A stretch of 64,000 nt of DNA from Sphingobium indicum B90A (GCF_000264945.2 NZ_CP013070.1:3366501-3430500); one strand, 5' to 3'; numbered from the stretch's first letter, positions 24,680-37,562 are shown. Translations and numbers: made by a program. The notes: generated by a model not told the origin, from the sequence alone.

Positions 24680-26848
24680 ATGGCCGACGCAGATCCCCTC
24701 CGGCCGGATAGGCCGGCGAGCGAGCCGCCGCATCCTCGCGGCGCGGGCCACCATGTCCAACGCATGCGCCAGGGCTGGCGAAGGCTGCCCCTGCCGGTGC
24801 GCATCCTGCTCTGGATCGTCGGCATCCTCTTCGCGCTCTGGCTGATCCTCTTCATCACCAAGGGCCGCTTCCTCAAGCATCCCTTCGAACGGATGCTCGG
24901 CAGCCGCCTGGAACGCACCGTGCGCGTCGGCGGCGATTTCCAGCTTTATTTCGATCCCATCGCCATCAAGTTCCGCGCAGAACATATGGCCATCGCCAAT
25001 ACGCCCTGGGCCAGCCGCCCCGACTTTTTCCGCGCCGACCTGATCGACAGCCGCATCGCGCCGCTCAGCCTGATGTTCGGCGACAAATACAAGCTGGGCT
25101 GGCTGGAACTGCGCAACGCCGCCGTTGACCTCGAATGGTCGCGGGACGGCAGGAGCAACACGTGGACCTTCGGCGATCCGGACAGGAAGGGCGAACCGCT
25201 CAACCTGCCGCTGATCCGCCGCGCTCTCCTGGCCGGCACGACGCTGCGCTATCGCGATCCCCGCATGCAACTCGCCGCCGACCTGGGCTTCGAGACGGTG
25301 AAGGCGCGGGACACCCGCTTCGCCGGCGACGTGCGCTTTTCCGGCACCGGGACGATGCGGGCCCGTCCCTTCACGCTGCGCGGCGGCCTGCTTTCGCCCG
25401 ATGAAACGGTGACGGGCGGCAGGAACCAGCTTGCCCTCCAAGCGGAGGCGGGCGCGACCGTGCTGGAGGTCAGCGGCACGCTGCCCGGCGCGACCGAGAT
25501 CGAGGGCGCGGACCTGCGCCTGCTGGCCCACGGCCCCAATCTAGCCCGGCTGTTCGATTTCCTGGGCGTCGCCATTCCCGAAACCCGCGCCTATCGCTTC
25601 ACCTCCGCCCTGACCAAGGCGGGCGGCGAATGGCGGTTCACCCATCTCAAGGGCCGCTTCGGCGACAGCGACCTGGCTGGCCGCCTGACCGTGTCGCTGC
25701 CCGACGATCGGCTGTTGCTGAAGGCCGACCTCGCCACCCAAAGCCTCGACATAATCGATGTCGGTCCCTTCATCGGCTACGATCCCGAACGGCTGGCGCG
25801 GCAGGGCAAGGCGGGCGCGATCCGGACGGTCGGCGGCGCGCCGCGCATCCTGCCCGACGCGCCGCTGCGGGTGGAGGCGCTGCGCAATTTCGATGCGCGG
25901 GTCCGCTACGACGTCCGCCGCATCCGCGCCGACAATCTGCCTGTGTCCAACATCGGCCTGACGCTTTCGCTGGACCGCAGCCTGCTCACCTTGTCGCCGC
26001 TGACCTTCGACATGTCGGGCGGCCATGTCAGTTCCGACATCAGCATCGATGCCCGCGTGCAGCCGGTCCGCACCGTCTACGACATCCGCCTGTCGCCCAC
26101 GCCGATGGGAAAGCTGCTCGCCCGCTGGGGCGTCGAGGAATCCGGCACCACCGGCACGATCAAGGCGCGGGTCCAGATGACAGGCCTCGGCAACACGCTG
26201 CACGATTCGCTCGGCGCGTCCAACGGCCGCATCGCGGTGATCCTGCCGGCCGGCTCCATGTGGGCGCGCAATGTGCAACTGTCGGAACTCGACATCGGCA
26301 CCTTCATCACCAAGATGTTCCAGAAGAAGCTGAAGGATCCGGTGGAGATCAATTGCGGCCTGATCGCCTTCACCGTGCGCGACGGCGTGGCGGCCGCCGA
26401 TCCGATCATCATCGATACGCGCAAGAATGTGATGCTGGGCCGGGGCGGCTTTTCCTTCCGCAACGAGAGCCTGGACCTCGCCTTCCGCGCCGACGGCAAG
26501 AAGTTCAGCCTGTTTTCCGGCCAGTCGCCTGTCGGCATCGGCGGCACTTTCGCCAGGCCGGGCATCGACGTGATCAGCCCCGAACTGGTCGCGCGCGGCG
26601 GCGCGGCGGCGGCGCTCGGCATCGCGGCCACGCCGCTCGCCTCGGTGCTTGCCTTCGTCGATGTCGGCGACGCCAAGAGCGCCGCCTGCGGCCCGGTCCT
26701 CGCCGGCGCGACCGCCGCCGCCCAGCGCACCAGGGGCGGCAAGCCCCGCGACGATGTCGGCCGCGGCACCACGGCCAAGGACGAGGCCGGCAGGGGCACC
26801 GCCCGCGAAAACAGGAGCCAGGAAAAGAAATTCCTGGGCATCTTCTGA
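24680..26848 (+). CDS. AsmA-family inner-membrane/periplasmic protein
   Basis: A 722-residue protein. A Pro/Arg-rich cytoplasmic N terminus (1-40) is followed by one membrane helix (VRILLWIVGILFALWLILF). The long periplasmic part has AsmA-type repeats: VRVGGDFQLYFDPIAIKFRAEHMAIAN near the start, and at the C-terminal end the AsmA_2-like block LGNTLHDSLGASNGRIAVILPAGSMWARNVQLSELDIG and DPIIIDTRKNVMLGRGGFSFRNESL. AsmA proteins are thought to bridge the periplasm for lipid transport. The last 70 residues are Ala/Gly/Arg-rich and probably unstructured. Confidence 0.88.
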   Translation: MADADPLRPDRPASEPPHPRGAGHHVQRMRQGWRRLPLPVRILLWIVGILFALWLILFITKGRFLKHPFERMLGSRLERTVRVGGDFQLYFDPIAIKFRAEHMAIANTPWASRPDFFRADLIDSRIAPLSLMFGDKYKLGWLELRNAAVDLEWSRDGRSNTWTFGDPDRKGEPLNLPLIRRALLAGTTLRYRDPRMQLAADLGFETVKARDTRFAGDVRFSGTGTMRARPFTLRGGLLSPDETVTGGRNQLALQAEAGATVLEVSGTLPGATEIEGADLRLLAHGPNLARLFDFLGVAIPETRAYRFTSALTKAGGEWRFTHLKGRFGDSDLAGRLTVSLPDDRLLLKADLATQSLDIIDVGPFIGYDPERLARQGKAGAIRTVGGAPRILPDAPLRVEALRNFDARVRYDVRRIRADNLPVSNIGLTLSLDRSLLTLSPLTFDMSGGHVSSDISIDARVQPVRTVYDIRLSPTPMGKLLARWGVEESGTTGTIKARVQMTGLGNTLHDSLGASNGRIAVILPAGSMWARNVQLSELDIGTFITKMFQKKLKDPVEINCGLIAFTVRDGVAAADPIIIDTRKNVMLGRGGFSFRNESLDLAFRADGKKFSLFSGQSPVGIGGTFARPGIDVISPELVARGGAAAALGIAATPLASVLAFVDVGDAKSAACGPVLAGATAAAQRTRGGKPRDDVGRGTTAKDEAGRGTARENRSQEKKFLGIF

Positions 26849-26954
26849 CCCGCCCTCAAAACCGCTGCCTTTTTTTGGCACCCGCTGGTCATGGGCGTGA
26901 TCGTCATGAGAGGCAGGAGAGCGGTGGCGACGGCGCCCCTACCGGCCTGACCGT

Positions 26955-27437
26955 TCAAATCTTGCCATATTTCGCTTCGAAACCGGCCAGGTCTCCGGCG
27001 GCGAGATATTTGGCCTGGTCGATCCACTGGTCGCGCACCGGGCGGCCCTTGAAATTGCCTAGCCTGGCATCGATGGCGGCTATGTCGGCATCGCTCCAGC
27101 CGGCGATCTGGGCATAGCGGGTGACGCCCAGATCGAGCAGCAACGCGTTGAGCTTCGGCCCCACGCCCTTCAGCTTCAGCAGGTCGTCGGCATCGCCGGG
27201 CGACGCGGGGGCCGCAGGTTGCGCCGAAATAGGGGCAGCGGCGACAGGTCCGGGAGCGGCCGGCTCTGCTGGGTCGGCAACGGGCGGAGCGGCAACGGGA
27301 GCGGCGGGCTTCTTCGTCTCCACGGGCGCGGCCGGCTCGCCCGCCCGGTTGCGCCCGGACAGCAGGAATATGACGCCTATGATGACCAGCAGCGCGATCA
27401 GCAGCCACAGGCCATAGTCCATGAAAAATTCCTGCAT
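26955..27437 (-). CDS. Membrane-anchored helix-hairpin-helix protein
   Basis: A 160-residue protein with an N-terminal membrane anchor (YGLWLLIALLVIIGVIFLLSG), a Pro/Ala-rich linker (residues 32-82), and a C-terminal HhH-type domain: LKLKGVGPKLNALLLDLGVTRYAQIAGWSDADIAAIDARLGNFKGRPVRDQWIDQAKYLA. The same C-terminal domain is attached to NuoE- and L21-like proteins in alphaproteobacteria. Its ligand is unknown; a HhH suggests nucleic acid, yet the anchor places it at the membrane. It may be translated alone; purD lies 64 bases further on the same strand. Confidence 0.75.
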   Translation of the reverse strand: MQEFFMDYGLWLLIALLVIIGVIFLLSGRNRAGEPAAPVETKKPAAPVAAPPVADPAEPAAPGPVAAAPISAQPAAPASPGDADDLLKLKGVGPKLNALLLDLGVTRYAQIAGWSDADIAAIDARLGNFKGRPVRDQWIDQAKYLAAGDLAGFEAKYGKI

Positions 27438-27501
27438 CGCTCGTCCCTCCCTGTCCGAATTCGCCCTATTTAAAGATGGTTGAACGCGCGCCGCAAGGGG
27501 A

Positions 27502-28785
27502 TCAGCGCGCCTCCTCCTCCCGCGCGACTTCCCTCCATCCGATGTCGCGGCGGCAGAAGCCGGTCGGGAAGCCGATGGCGTCGACCGCCTTGTAGGCTGC
27601 CTGCTGCGCCGCCTTTACCGTGTCGCCGGTCGCGGTGACGTTCAACACGCGGCCGCCATTGGCGACAATCGCGCCGTCCTTGTCCGCCGTCCCCGCATGG
27701 AAAACCCGCGCCCCTGCGGCTTCCGCCGCGTCGATGCCCGTGATCGCGCCGCCCTTCTCCGGCGTGCCGGGATAGCCGTTCGCCGCCATGACGACGGTCA
27801 GCGCGGCGCGCTCAGCCAGTTGCACCGGCCCCTGACCGGCCAGCCGCCCCTCCGCCACCGCCAGCAGCAATTCGACCAGATCGCCGTCGAAACGCATCAT
27901 CAGCACCTGGCATTCGGGATCGCCGAAGCGGGCATTATATTCGATCAGCTTCGGTCCCTCGTCGGTCAGCATCAACCCGGCATAGAGAACGCCGCTATAG
28001 GGCGTCCCCTCGGCCGCCAGCGTGTCGACGGTGGGGCGGACGATCTTCTCGATCACCTCCGCTTCCAGTTTCGGGGTCAGCACGCGGGCCGGGCTATAGG
28101 CCCCCATGCCGCCGGTATTGGGGCCGGTGTCGCCGTCGCCGACCCGCTTGTGATCCTGCGCCGATCCGAAGGGCAGGATCGCGCTCCCGTCGGTCAGGGC
28201 GAAGAAGCTGGCCTCCTCCCCGGTCATGAACTCCTCCAGCACCGCTTCCGCGCCCGCCGCGCCGAAAGCGCCGGAGAACATGTCCTCGATCGCCTCGACC
28301 GCCTGTTCACGCGTTTCCGCGATGATGACGCCCTTGCCCGCCGCCAGCCCGTCGGCCTTGATCACCACCGGCAGCGCGAAATCGTCCAGCGCGGCGATGG
28401 CGCCGTCCTTGCTGGCGACGCGCTCATAGGCGGCGGTGGGGATATTGGCGCGCTTGCACAGATCCTTGGTGAAGCCCTTGGAGCCTTCCAGTTGCGCCGC
28501 CTTCTTGCCGGGACCGAACACAGGATAGCCCTTGACCCGCAAATTGTCCGCCAGCCCGTCGACCAGCGGCGCTTCCGGCCCGATCACCACCAGCCCGATG
28601 CTGTGGCGCAGGCAGAAATCCACGACGGCGCGATGATCCGTGGCATCCAGGTCGACCAATGTCGCATGCTGGGCTATGCCGGGGTTGCCGGGCGCGGCAT
28701 AAAGGGTGGCAAGGGCGGGCGATTGCGCCAGCTTCCACGCCAGCGCATGTTCGCGGCCGCCGCCGCCCAACAGAAGGATGTTCAT
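27502..28785 (-). CDS. purD: Phosphoribosylamine-glycine ligase
   Basis: A 427-residue ATP-grasp enzyme of the purine pathway: it joins glycine to 5-phosphoribosylamine. The N terminus [22 protein letters not shown] is diagnostic. Further signatures: [40 protein letters not shown] and [12 protein letters not shown] use the ATG at 28785 because the family begins here. An ATG three codons upstream (28794, MGEMNIL) is possible and would overlap the xseA start. Divergent from xseA with essentially no intergenic DNA. Confidence 0.96.
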   Translation of the reverse strand: MNILLLGGGGREHALAWKLAQSPALATLYAAPGNPGIAQHATLVDLDATDHRAVVDFCLRHSIGLVVIGPEAPLVDGLADNLRVKGYPVFGPGKKAAQLEGSKGFTKDLCKRANIPTAAYERVASKDGAIAALDDFALPVVIKADGLAAGKGVIIAETREQAVEAIEDMFSGAFGAAGAEAVLEEFMTGEEASFFALTDGSAILPFGSAQDHKRVGDGDTGPNTGGMGAYSPARVLTPKLEAEVIEKIVRPTVDTLAAEGTPYSGVLYAGLMLTDEGPKLIEYNARFGDPECQVLMMRFDGDLVELLLAVAEGRLAGQGPVQLAERAALTVVMAANGYPGTPEKGGAITGIDAAEAAGARVFHAGTADKDGAIVANGGRVLNVTATGDTVKAAQQAAYKAVDAIGFPTGFCRRDIGWREVAREEEAR

Positions 28786-28792
28786 TTCGCCC

Positions 28793-30292
28793 ATGTCCCC
28801 GGAATATGAAGCTGGATATGATGTGTCGGGGCGCCTGTTAGCCGAGGAACGCTCAGGGGACAACGCGCCGCCGCTCAGCGTGAGCGAATTGTCGGCCCTG
28901 CTGAAGCGCACGGTGGAGGACCGTTTCGGCCATGTCCGCCTGCGCGGCGAGATTTCCGGGTTCAAGCGGGCCGGGTCCGGCCACATCTATCTCTGCCTTA
29001 AGGACGACAATGCCGTGATCGACGGCGTGATGTGGAAGGGCGGGGCGGCGCGCCTGCCCTTCGCGCCGCAGGACGGGGTGGAGGTGATCGCCACCGGCAA
29101 GCTCACCACCTATCCGGGCCGCTCCAAATATCAGATCGTGATCGATCGGATGGAACTGGCGGGCGAAGGCGCGCTGATGGCGCTGCTGGAAAAATTGAAG
29201 CAGAAACTCGCCGCCGAAGGGCTGTTCGACCGATCCGCCAAGCGCCGCCTGCCCTTCATGCCCCGCGTCATCGGCGTCGTGACGTCGCCCACCGGCGCGG
29301 TGATCCGCGACATTCTCCACCGTCTGGAGGATCGCTGCCCGACGCAGGTGCTGCTCTGGCCGGTGCTGGTGCAGGGGCAGGGCGCGGCGGAACAGGTGGC
29401 GCGGGCGGTGCGCGGCTTCAGCGCGATGCAGCCGGGCGGCCCCATTCCCCGGCCCGACCTGGTGATCGTGGCGCGGGGCGGCGGATCGATAGAGGATCTG
29501 TGGAGCTTCAACGAGGAAATCGTCGTCCGCGCCGTGGCCGAATGCTCCATCCCGATCATCTCCGCCGTGGGGCATGAAACGGACACGACGCTGTGCGACT
29601 ATGCCGCCGACATGCGCGCCCCCACGCCCACCGCCGCGGCGGAAATGGCCGTGCCGGTTCGCGCCGAACTGATGGCGATGCTGACCGAACAGGGGCTGCG
29701 CATGGACCGGGCCGTGCGGCGCGGCGCGGCGCAGGCCCGCGAACGGCTGGACATGCAGGCGCGGCTGATGCCCACGCCCGACACGCTGCTTGCGCCCCAG
29801 CGCCAACGGCTCGACCAATTGTCCGATGGCATTGCCAGCGCCCTGCGGCACCGCATCGCCGATGCCCGCACGCATCTGGGCCAGGCGGGCGGCGCGCTGC
29901 GCCCCGCGCTGCTGCGCCAATATGTCAACCGCGCCGCCGAGCGCGTGGCCCGGCTGCAACTGCGCCCCGATTATCTGGAGCGCGTCTATCGGGACCGGGC
30001 GACAGCCTTCGACCGGGTGTCGCGGCTGTTCACCTCGGTCAATCCCGACCTGCCGCTGCAACGCGGCTTCGCGCGGGTGATGGCGGGCGACCGGCTGGTC
30101 AAATCCGTGGCGGATGCGCAGGCGGCGGGGGCGGTCAGCCTGCACTTCCGCGACGGCGCGGTGGGCGCGACCATCGAAGGCGGCACGCCCCTTGAGAAGC
30201 CGCCCGCCGAAGCTATATCGAACCCGTCACGCCCCCCGCGCAAACCCCGCGAGGGCAAGGAAGCGGGCCAACCGGACCTGTTTTCCCGATGA
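28793..30292 (+). CDS. xseA: Exodeoxyribonuclease VII large subunit
   Basis: A 499-residue protein with an OB-fold domain ([31 protein letters not shown]; residues about 28-120) and the Exonuc_VII_L core ([23 protein letters not shown], then [22 protein letters not shown] and [29 protein letters not shown]). It degrades single-stranded DNA with XseB, which is not in view. The start at 28793 gives ten residues beyond the conserved region; a GTG at 28826 is an alternative. The C terminus (about 25 residues) is basic and Pro-rich. Confidence 0.95.
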   Translation: MSPEYEAGYDVSGRLLAEERSGDNAPPLSVSELSALLKRTVEDRFGHVRLRGEISGFKRAGSGHIYLCLKDDNAVIDGVMWKGGAARLPFAPQDGVEVIATGKLTTYPGRSKYQIVIDRMELAGEGALMALLEKLKQKLAAEGLFDRSAKRRLPFMPRVIGVVTSPTGAVIRDILHRLEDRCPTQVLLWPVLVQGQGAAEQVARAVRGFSAMQPGGPIPRPDLVIVARGGGSIEDLWSFNEEIVVRAVAECSIPIISAVGHETDTTLCDYAADMRAPTPTAAAEMAVPVRAELMAMLTEQGLRMDRAVRRGAAQARERLDMQARLMPTPDTLLAPQRQRLDQLSDGIASALRHRIADARTHLGQAGGALRPALLRQYVNRAAERVARLQLRPDYLERVYRDRATAFDRVSRLFTSVNPDLPLQRGFARVMAGDRLVKSVADAQAAGAVSLHFRDGAVGATIEGGTPLEKPPAEAISNPSRPPRKPREGKEAGQPDLFSR

Positions 30293-30323
30293 CGCCGCTG
30301 CGCAAGAAAGGCCGAGTGATCCC

Positions 30324-30533
30324 ATGCTGATGTCCAACCGCGACCGCCCGGCCCGGCTGCACTATATGGCCTACAGCTTCCGCGTGCTCCAGGCGGGCGA
30401 CCATGTGCTCTGCGCCGTCAGCGGGCGGAAAATCCCGCTGGAGGATCTGCGCTACTGGAGCATCGCCCGGCAGGAACCCTATGCCAGCGCCGAAATCTCC
30501 GCCCAGGCCGAATTAAAGGCGCGTGGCCTGTAA
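30324..30533 (+). CDS. DUF2093 protein
   Basis: A 69-residue protein with the family pattern RPARLHYMAYSFRVLQAGDHVLCAVSGRKIPLEDLRYWSIARQEPYASAE. DUF2093 is a small alphaproteobacterial family of unknown function that commonly follows xseA, as here (31 bases after its stop). An internal ATG two codons later is the alternative start. The single Cys is conserved in the pattern as I recall it. Confidence 0.88.
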   Translation: MLMSNRDRPARLHYMAYSFRVLQAGDHVLCAVSGRKIPLEDLRYWSIARQEPYASAEISAQAELKARGL

Positions 30534-30548
30534 GATGCCGGGTCGTCC

Positions 30549-31376
30549 ATGAAGGGTTGGATCGCCGCCGCCGCGCTGGCGACGATCGCCATGGCGGCTG
30601 AGGCTCCCCCTCCCGCGCAACTGATGCTGACTGGCGCGCCCGTCCAGGGCGGCGTCCTGCTGGGCACGGCGCCCAAGGGAATAGTCGAACTGCGCCTCGA
30701 CGGACAGCTGGTGCCGGTCGATGCCGACGGCCGTTTCCTGATCGCCTTCGACCGCGACGCGCAGCCGCAGGCCTGGCTGACCGGACGCCTGGCCGACGGC
30801 ACCCCGCTCGACCGCGCCCTCGCCGTCGCGCCCCGCGACTGGCGGATCGAGCAGGTGAATGCGCCGCTGCGCCCGACGAAAAGCACCGAAGCCTTCCTCG
30901 CGCTGCGCAAGCCCGAACTGGAACGGATCGCCGCTGCGCGCAATGTCGTGACGGACGCGCAGGGCTGGCGCCAGCGCTTCATCTGGCCGCGCATCGGCCG
31001 CATCTCCGGCCTGTTCGGATCGCAGCGCGTCTATCAGGGCCAGCCGGGCGCCTATCATGGCGGCGTCGACATAGCCGGCGCGCCGGGCGAGCCCGTCGTC
31101 GCGCCAGCCGATGGGGTAGTGATCCTGGCCGCCGACCGCCCCTTCACGCTGGAGGGCAATCTGCTGATGATCGACCATGGACATGGATTGAACAGCGCTT
31201 TCCTCCATCTCTCGCGGATCGACGTGATTCCCGGCCAACATGTGGTCCAAGGACAGCGCATCGGCGCGATCGGCGCCACCGGCCGGGCCACCGGGCCCCA
31301 TCTTCACTGGGGCATGAAATGGAATGATGCGCGGATCGACCCCCTCCTGCTGGCGGGGCCGATGCCGCAAAGTTGA
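30549..31376 (+). CDS. M23-family metallopeptidase (LytM domain)
   Basis: A 275-residue exported protein. The signal peptide is MKGWIAAAALATIAMAAEA. The C-terminal half is an M23 domain with the zinc ligands in YHGGVDIAGAPGEPVVAP (HxxxD) and HLHWG. It cuts peptidoglycan cross-links or is an inactive regulator; since both zinc motifs are intact, activity is likely. It starts 15 bases after DUF2093 and may be in the same transcript as xseA. Confidence 0.9.
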   Translation: MKGWIAAAALATIAMAAEAPPPAQLMLTGAPVQGGVLLGTAPKGIVELRLDGQLVPVDADGRFLIAFDRDAQPQAWLTGRLADGTPLDRALAVAPRDWRIEQVNAPLRPTKSTEAFLALRKPELERIAAARNVVTDAQGWRQRFIWPRIGRISGLFGSQRVYQGQPGAYHGGVDIAGAPGEPVVAPADGVVILAADRPFTLEGNLLMIDHGHGLNSAFLHLSRIDVIPGQHVVQGQRIGAIGATGRATGPHLHWGMKWNDARIDPLLLAGPMPQS

Positions 31377-31696
31377 AGCAATATTTCACGGAACTATAAT
31401 TTTATTCGTTCGTTTCGCCGCGCCGAAACGCAAAATTTTCTCCCAAAACTCAGGCCTGTAACAATGTTGTTAAACGGGCGTTCAATCTCCTTTTCTCGGT
31501 CTGTGGCATAATTGCTACAGTGCCGGTCAAATGCGATTTTCGACCTTCCACTCTGCTTTACACTCATAAAACGACTGCGCAGAGTATCGCGCAGCACGTG
31601 TGAAGAGGGTTTGCTGTCGGGCTCCTTTCGCCCTCTTCACCCGTCAAGAAAAGTGCGCGGGGCAATCCGCGGACCTCCAGAGCAAGGGACTGGATA
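31377..31696 (+). promoter_or_regulatory. 320-base leader/promoter region of the TonB-dependent receptor gene
   Basis: No credible gene. It is distinctly AT-richer than its surroundings. It contains an inverted repeat CTGTGGCA-TAAT-TGCTACAG (31501-31520, 7 of 8 arm pairs) that could be an operator, and several AT-rich hexamers, but no single convincing -35/-10 pair. AAGGGA lies about 9 bases before the GTG start of the next gene. Confidence 0.4.
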
Positions 31697-34600
31697 GTGA
31701 AGACCATAACCAAGATCGGGCTGCGCGGTGGCGCGGCTCTTCAGGCGTTGACGCTCGTCAGCGCCGGCCTCGCGGCCTTCTCCGCACCCGCTTTCGCACA
31801 GGATGCTGCACAGGGTGCCAATGCGGATGAGGGCGATGTCATCGTCGTCACCGGTTCTATCATCCGCCGCACCGATGCAGAAACGCCGTCGCCGGTTACG
31901 ACCGTCTCGGTTGAAAGTCTCGATAAGCGGGGCATCAGCACCGTTCAGGAAGGCCTACAGCGCATCGCGGCCAATAACGGTCCGGCGCTGACCAACAGCT
32001 TCTCTGCCAACGGCGCGTTTGCTGCCGGTGCTTCGGCCGTGTCGTTGCGCGGTCTGTCGACCAACTCGACTCTGGTCCTGTTCGACGGCTTGCGTGCGGC
32101 CTATTATCCGCTGTCGGATGACGGCACGCGCAACTTTGTCGACCTCAACACCATTCCCGATGACATTGTCGACCATATTGAAGTACTGCGCGACGGCGCC
32201 TCTTCCAGCTACGGCGCGGACGCGATTGCGGGCGTGGTCAACGTCATCACCAAGAAGAATTTCAAGGGCATTTCCGGCCGTGTCGAAAGTGGCATCTCCA
32301 GCCGCGGCGATGGCCAGCAATATCGTCTGTCGCTGACCGCCGGCACCGGCGATCTGGAGGACAATGGCTACAACGCCTATGTCAGCGGCTTCTACTACAA
32401 CAGCAAGCAGCTGAAGAACGACCAGCGCCGCTATCCCTACAACAGCGACGATTATCGCAACATCTGCCATGATGGCGTGTGCGGTCCAAACAATGTCGTT
32501 GACGGTCTGGACGCCGACGGCGCCTATCCGGGGTTCAGCCCGGTCGTGACCAACACCGGAAGCACCCTGTTCGTGCGTCCGGCCGATGCGCTGACCGGCA
32601 CGCAGAGCGGCCGTTATCAGTTGCTCAATCCGGCCGTCGCTTGCCAGCGCGGCTCCCTTTACAATCTGACCGCCGCTGAACTGGCCGATGCGGCCAATGC
32701 TGCCGCGCCCACCACCGTTTGCCAGGAAGACCTGACCAAGAATTATGGCGTCATCAACCCGGATATTGAACGTTACGGCCTGTCGGCCCGCTTCACCGCC
32801 CGCGTCGGCGATTCGAGCGAAGCCTATGCAGAATTCAACTTCCTGACGACCAAGGTCGCCTATGACGGCCTGCCCAGCACGCTCCGCGCGAACGCGCCGG
32901 CGCCTTTTTACTTCCCGCGCTATTCGACCTCGGGCAACGTCGCCTATTATGGCAACAACAATATCCTGCAGCTACCGGTCTATGTCTGCCCGCGCGGCAC
33001 GACCGTGGCCTGCACGGCCGCCAATGGCACGCTAAACCCGAACAACCCGTTCGCGGCATCCGGGCAGAATGCGGCGCTCATTGGCCGTTTGCCCAACTCG
33101 ATCGAACATGATGAATCGCGCACCCGCGCCTATCGCGGCGCGTTGGGCATCAAGGGGCCGATCAACGACAAGTGGAACTATCAGGTCGACGCGACCGCGA
33201 TGCACATGGATCTGCGTCGTAAGTCGGACGGCTATGTCTACATCCAGCATCTGCTGGACGTGATCGCGGACGGCAGCTTCAATTTCCTCAATCCGAACGC
33301 CAACAGCCAGGCGACGATGGATTATCTGATGCCGACGGCGATTGCCAATTCGACGTCGGATATGGTGCAGGTGCAGGCGAACGCCAGCGGTGATCTGCTC
33401 GACCTGCCGGGTGGTCCCTTGCAGCTCGGTGTTGGTGTGTCGTTCCGTTATGAGGCGATCGACTCGCCGTCGATCAACTCCGACATCAACGGCGGTACGG
33501 AACGCTATTACCGTCTGAACGGCTTCGCCGTGAAAGGCGATCGCCGCGTCTATTCGGCCTATGCGGAACTGAATGCGCCGATTTTCGACCAGCTCGAAGT
33601 CAACGCATCGGGACGTTACGACCGTTATTCCGGCGGCCTCGACAATTTCTCGCCCAAGATCGGCGTGAAGGTGAAGCCAATCAAGGAAGTGTTGCTGCGC
33701 GGCACCTATTCGCGCGGTTTCCGCGTTCCCAGTTTCGGTGAAGCCAACGCAACCTTCCCGACCACGGGTTTCGTGACCAACAACCAGAGCCTGTTCAACG
33801 ACACTTATCTGGCTCAATATGGTTGCACGGTCGCTACGTTCAGCGCATGCCCCCAATATATCCGCAGCGGCAGCTATGGTCAGACCTCGCTTGCCAATCC
33901 GGAGTTGAAGGCTGAAAAGTCGCGCAGCTTCACGGCGGGCATCCTTGTCGAACCGATGCGGGGCCTGTCCTTCTCCGTCGATTATTACAATATCAAGAAG
34001 ACGGGTGCGATCACGACCGCCGACAATACCCCGGCACTGCAGGCCTATTATGCCGGTCTGCCGATCCCGGCGGGCTTCAACGTCATCGAAGACGTGCCCA
34101 TTGCGCCGGGCGATCCGCGCCAGCCGCGCGTTGCGTTCGTGCAGTCGGGCTTCATCAACGCGAACACCATCAAGTCGGAAGGTCTGGATTTCGCCGCGAA
34201 TGTCGACCTGCCGATCAGCGATGGCATCCGTTGGTCGAGTTCGCTTGAGGCCAGCTACATCATGCGGCTGGAAACCGAATTCCCCGACGGCTCGGTGGAA
34301 CGTTATGACGGCACTCTCGGCAACTTCAACCTGACGGCCGGCTCGGGCACGCCAAAATGGCGCGGCACGTGGACCAACACGCTGGACTTTGGTGGCTTCG
34401 CACTCAGCGGTACGGCCAACTTCTTCGGCGGGTACGACACGTCGGCGATGGACCAAGGCACGGGCTACAAGGATTGCGGCCTGAACGACGGTTCGCTGCC
34501 TTGTCGGGTGAAGGACTATATCACCTTCGATCTCAACGCGCAGGTCAAGGTGACGGATCAGTTCACTTTCTACGCCAACATGCTGAACGTGTTCGACAAG

Positions 34601-34711
34601 CTGCCGCCGATCGACACGATCACCTATGGCGCCCATGCCTACAACCCGGTTCAGGGTGGGGAAGGTATTCTCGGGCGCTATTTCCGCATCGGTGCGAAGT
34701 TCAATTACTGA
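31697..34711 (+). CDS. TonB-dependent outer-membrane receptor
   Basis: A 1004-residue protein with a signal peptide ending SAPAFAQ (about residue 35). A plug domain follows (VTGSIIRRTDAETPSPVTTVSVESLDKRGI, then IEVLRDGASSSYGADAIAGVVNVITKKNFKG), then a large barrel ending GRYFRIGAKFNY with the C-terminal aromatic. Size and the ETPSPV/LDKRGI plug place it with the IroN/OmpA-like 'TonB-dependent receptor' group of sphingomonads that take up oligosaccharides or plant compounds; the substrate is unknown. The start is GTG at 31697. Third codon positions are less GC-rich than in neighbouring genes, seen by eye. Confidence 0.93.
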   Translation: MKTITKIGLRGGAALQALTLVSAGLAAFSAPAFAQDAAQGANADEGDVIVVTGSIIRRTDAETPSPVTTVSVESLDKRGISTVQEGLQRIAANNGPALTNSFSANGAFAAGASAVSLRGLSTNSTLVLFDGLRAAYYPLSDDGTRNFVDLNTIPDDIVDHIEVLRDGASSSYGADAIAGVVNVITKKNFKGISGRVESGISSRGDGQQYRLSLTAGTGDLEDNGYNAYVSGFYYNSKQLKNDQRRYPYNSDDYRNICHDGVCGPNNVVDGLDADGAYPGFSPVVTNTGSTLFVRPADALTGTQSGRYQLLNPAVACQRGSLYNLTAAELADAANAAAPTTVCQEDLTKNYGVINPDIERYGLSARFTARVGDSSEAYAEFNFLTTKVAYDGLPSTLRANAPAPFYFPRYSTSGNVAYYGNNNILQLPVYVCPRGTTVACTAANGTLNPNNPFAASGQNAALIGRLPNSIEHDESRTRAYRGALGIKGPINDKWNYQVDATAMHMDLRRKSDGYVYIQHLLDVIADGSFNFLNPNANSQATMDYLMPTAIANSTSDMVQVQANASGDLLDLPGGPLQLGVGVSFRYEAIDSPSINSDINGGTERYYRLNGFAVKGDRRVYSAYAELNAPIFDQLEVNASGRYDRYSGGLDNFSPKIGVKVKPIKEVLLRGTYSRGFRVPSFGEANATFPTTGFVTNNQSLFNDTYLAQYGCTVATFSACPQYIRSGSYGQTSLANPELKAEKSRSFTAGILVEPMRGLSFSVDYYNIKKTGAITTADNTPALQAYYAGLPIPAGFNVIEDVPIAPGDPRQPRVAFVQSGFINANTIKSEGLDFAANVDLPISDGIRWSSSLEASYIMRLETEFPDGSVERYDGTLGNFNLTAGSGTPKWRGTWTNTLDFGGFALSGTANFFGGYDTSAMDQGTGYKDCGLNDGSLPCRVKDYITFDLNAQVKVTDQFTFYANMLNVFDKLPPIDTITYGAHAYNPVQGGEGILGRYFRIGAKFNY

Positions 34712-34738
34712 TCTTCACTGGTCCGAAAGGGTATAAGG

Positions 34739-34774
34739 AAAGGGCGCTTCCCTCAGGAAGCGCCCTTTCTTTTT
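34739..34774 (+). terminator. Rho-independent terminator after the TonB receptor gene
   Basis: Perfect 13-pair stem AAAGGGCGCTTCC / GGAAGCGCCCTTT around CTCA, followed by CTTTTT. It lies 27 bases after the receptor stop and 26 bases from the convergent clpB stop; it may also work weakly for clpB. Confidence 0.93.
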
Positions 34775-34800
34775 GGCCTGTCCGGTCTGGTTGAGGGCGA

Positions 34801-37380
<2,580 letters not shown>

Positions 37381-37430
37381 CAGAGTCCTCTCTTGCAATT
37401 TGGCCCTTCGTGAAGCTGGTCACGATGTAA

Positions 37431-37448
37431 TGTTGCATAAAAGCAACA
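37431..37448 (-). promoter_or_regulatory. Inverted repeat upstream of clpB
   Basis: TGTTGC, six bases, GCAACA: a perfect 6-bp inverted repeat 50-70 bases upstream of the clpB start. It may be an operator or leader hairpin. A neighbouring CTTGTG could be part of a sigma-32-type -35, but no matching -10 was convincing. Confidence 0.3.
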
Positions 37449-37493
37449 CAAGAGGCCCTACGCAAATATCCCTAGGGCGCTCCTCCGTTCACC

Positions 37494-37562
37494 CTGAGCG
37501 AAGTCGAAGGGGCGGGGCTGAGCTTGTCGAAGCCCTTAGCTACGCCCAGCCCGAACGGATGA
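37494..37562. repeat. Palindromic repeat, family D, copy 2
   Basis: Outer arms CCGTTC / GAACGG, internal TGAGCGAAGTCGAAGG and CTGAGCTTGTCGAAGCCC. It sits between clpB (upstream side) and the end of the M28 gene. Same family as 23777 and 46435. Confidence 0.8.

Noticed and set aside
31394-31597. 67-residue minus-strand frame in the leader of the TonB receptor
   Set aside because: No Shine-Dalgarno, no known motif, in an AT-rich regulatory region; could be checked by conservation but not supported here.
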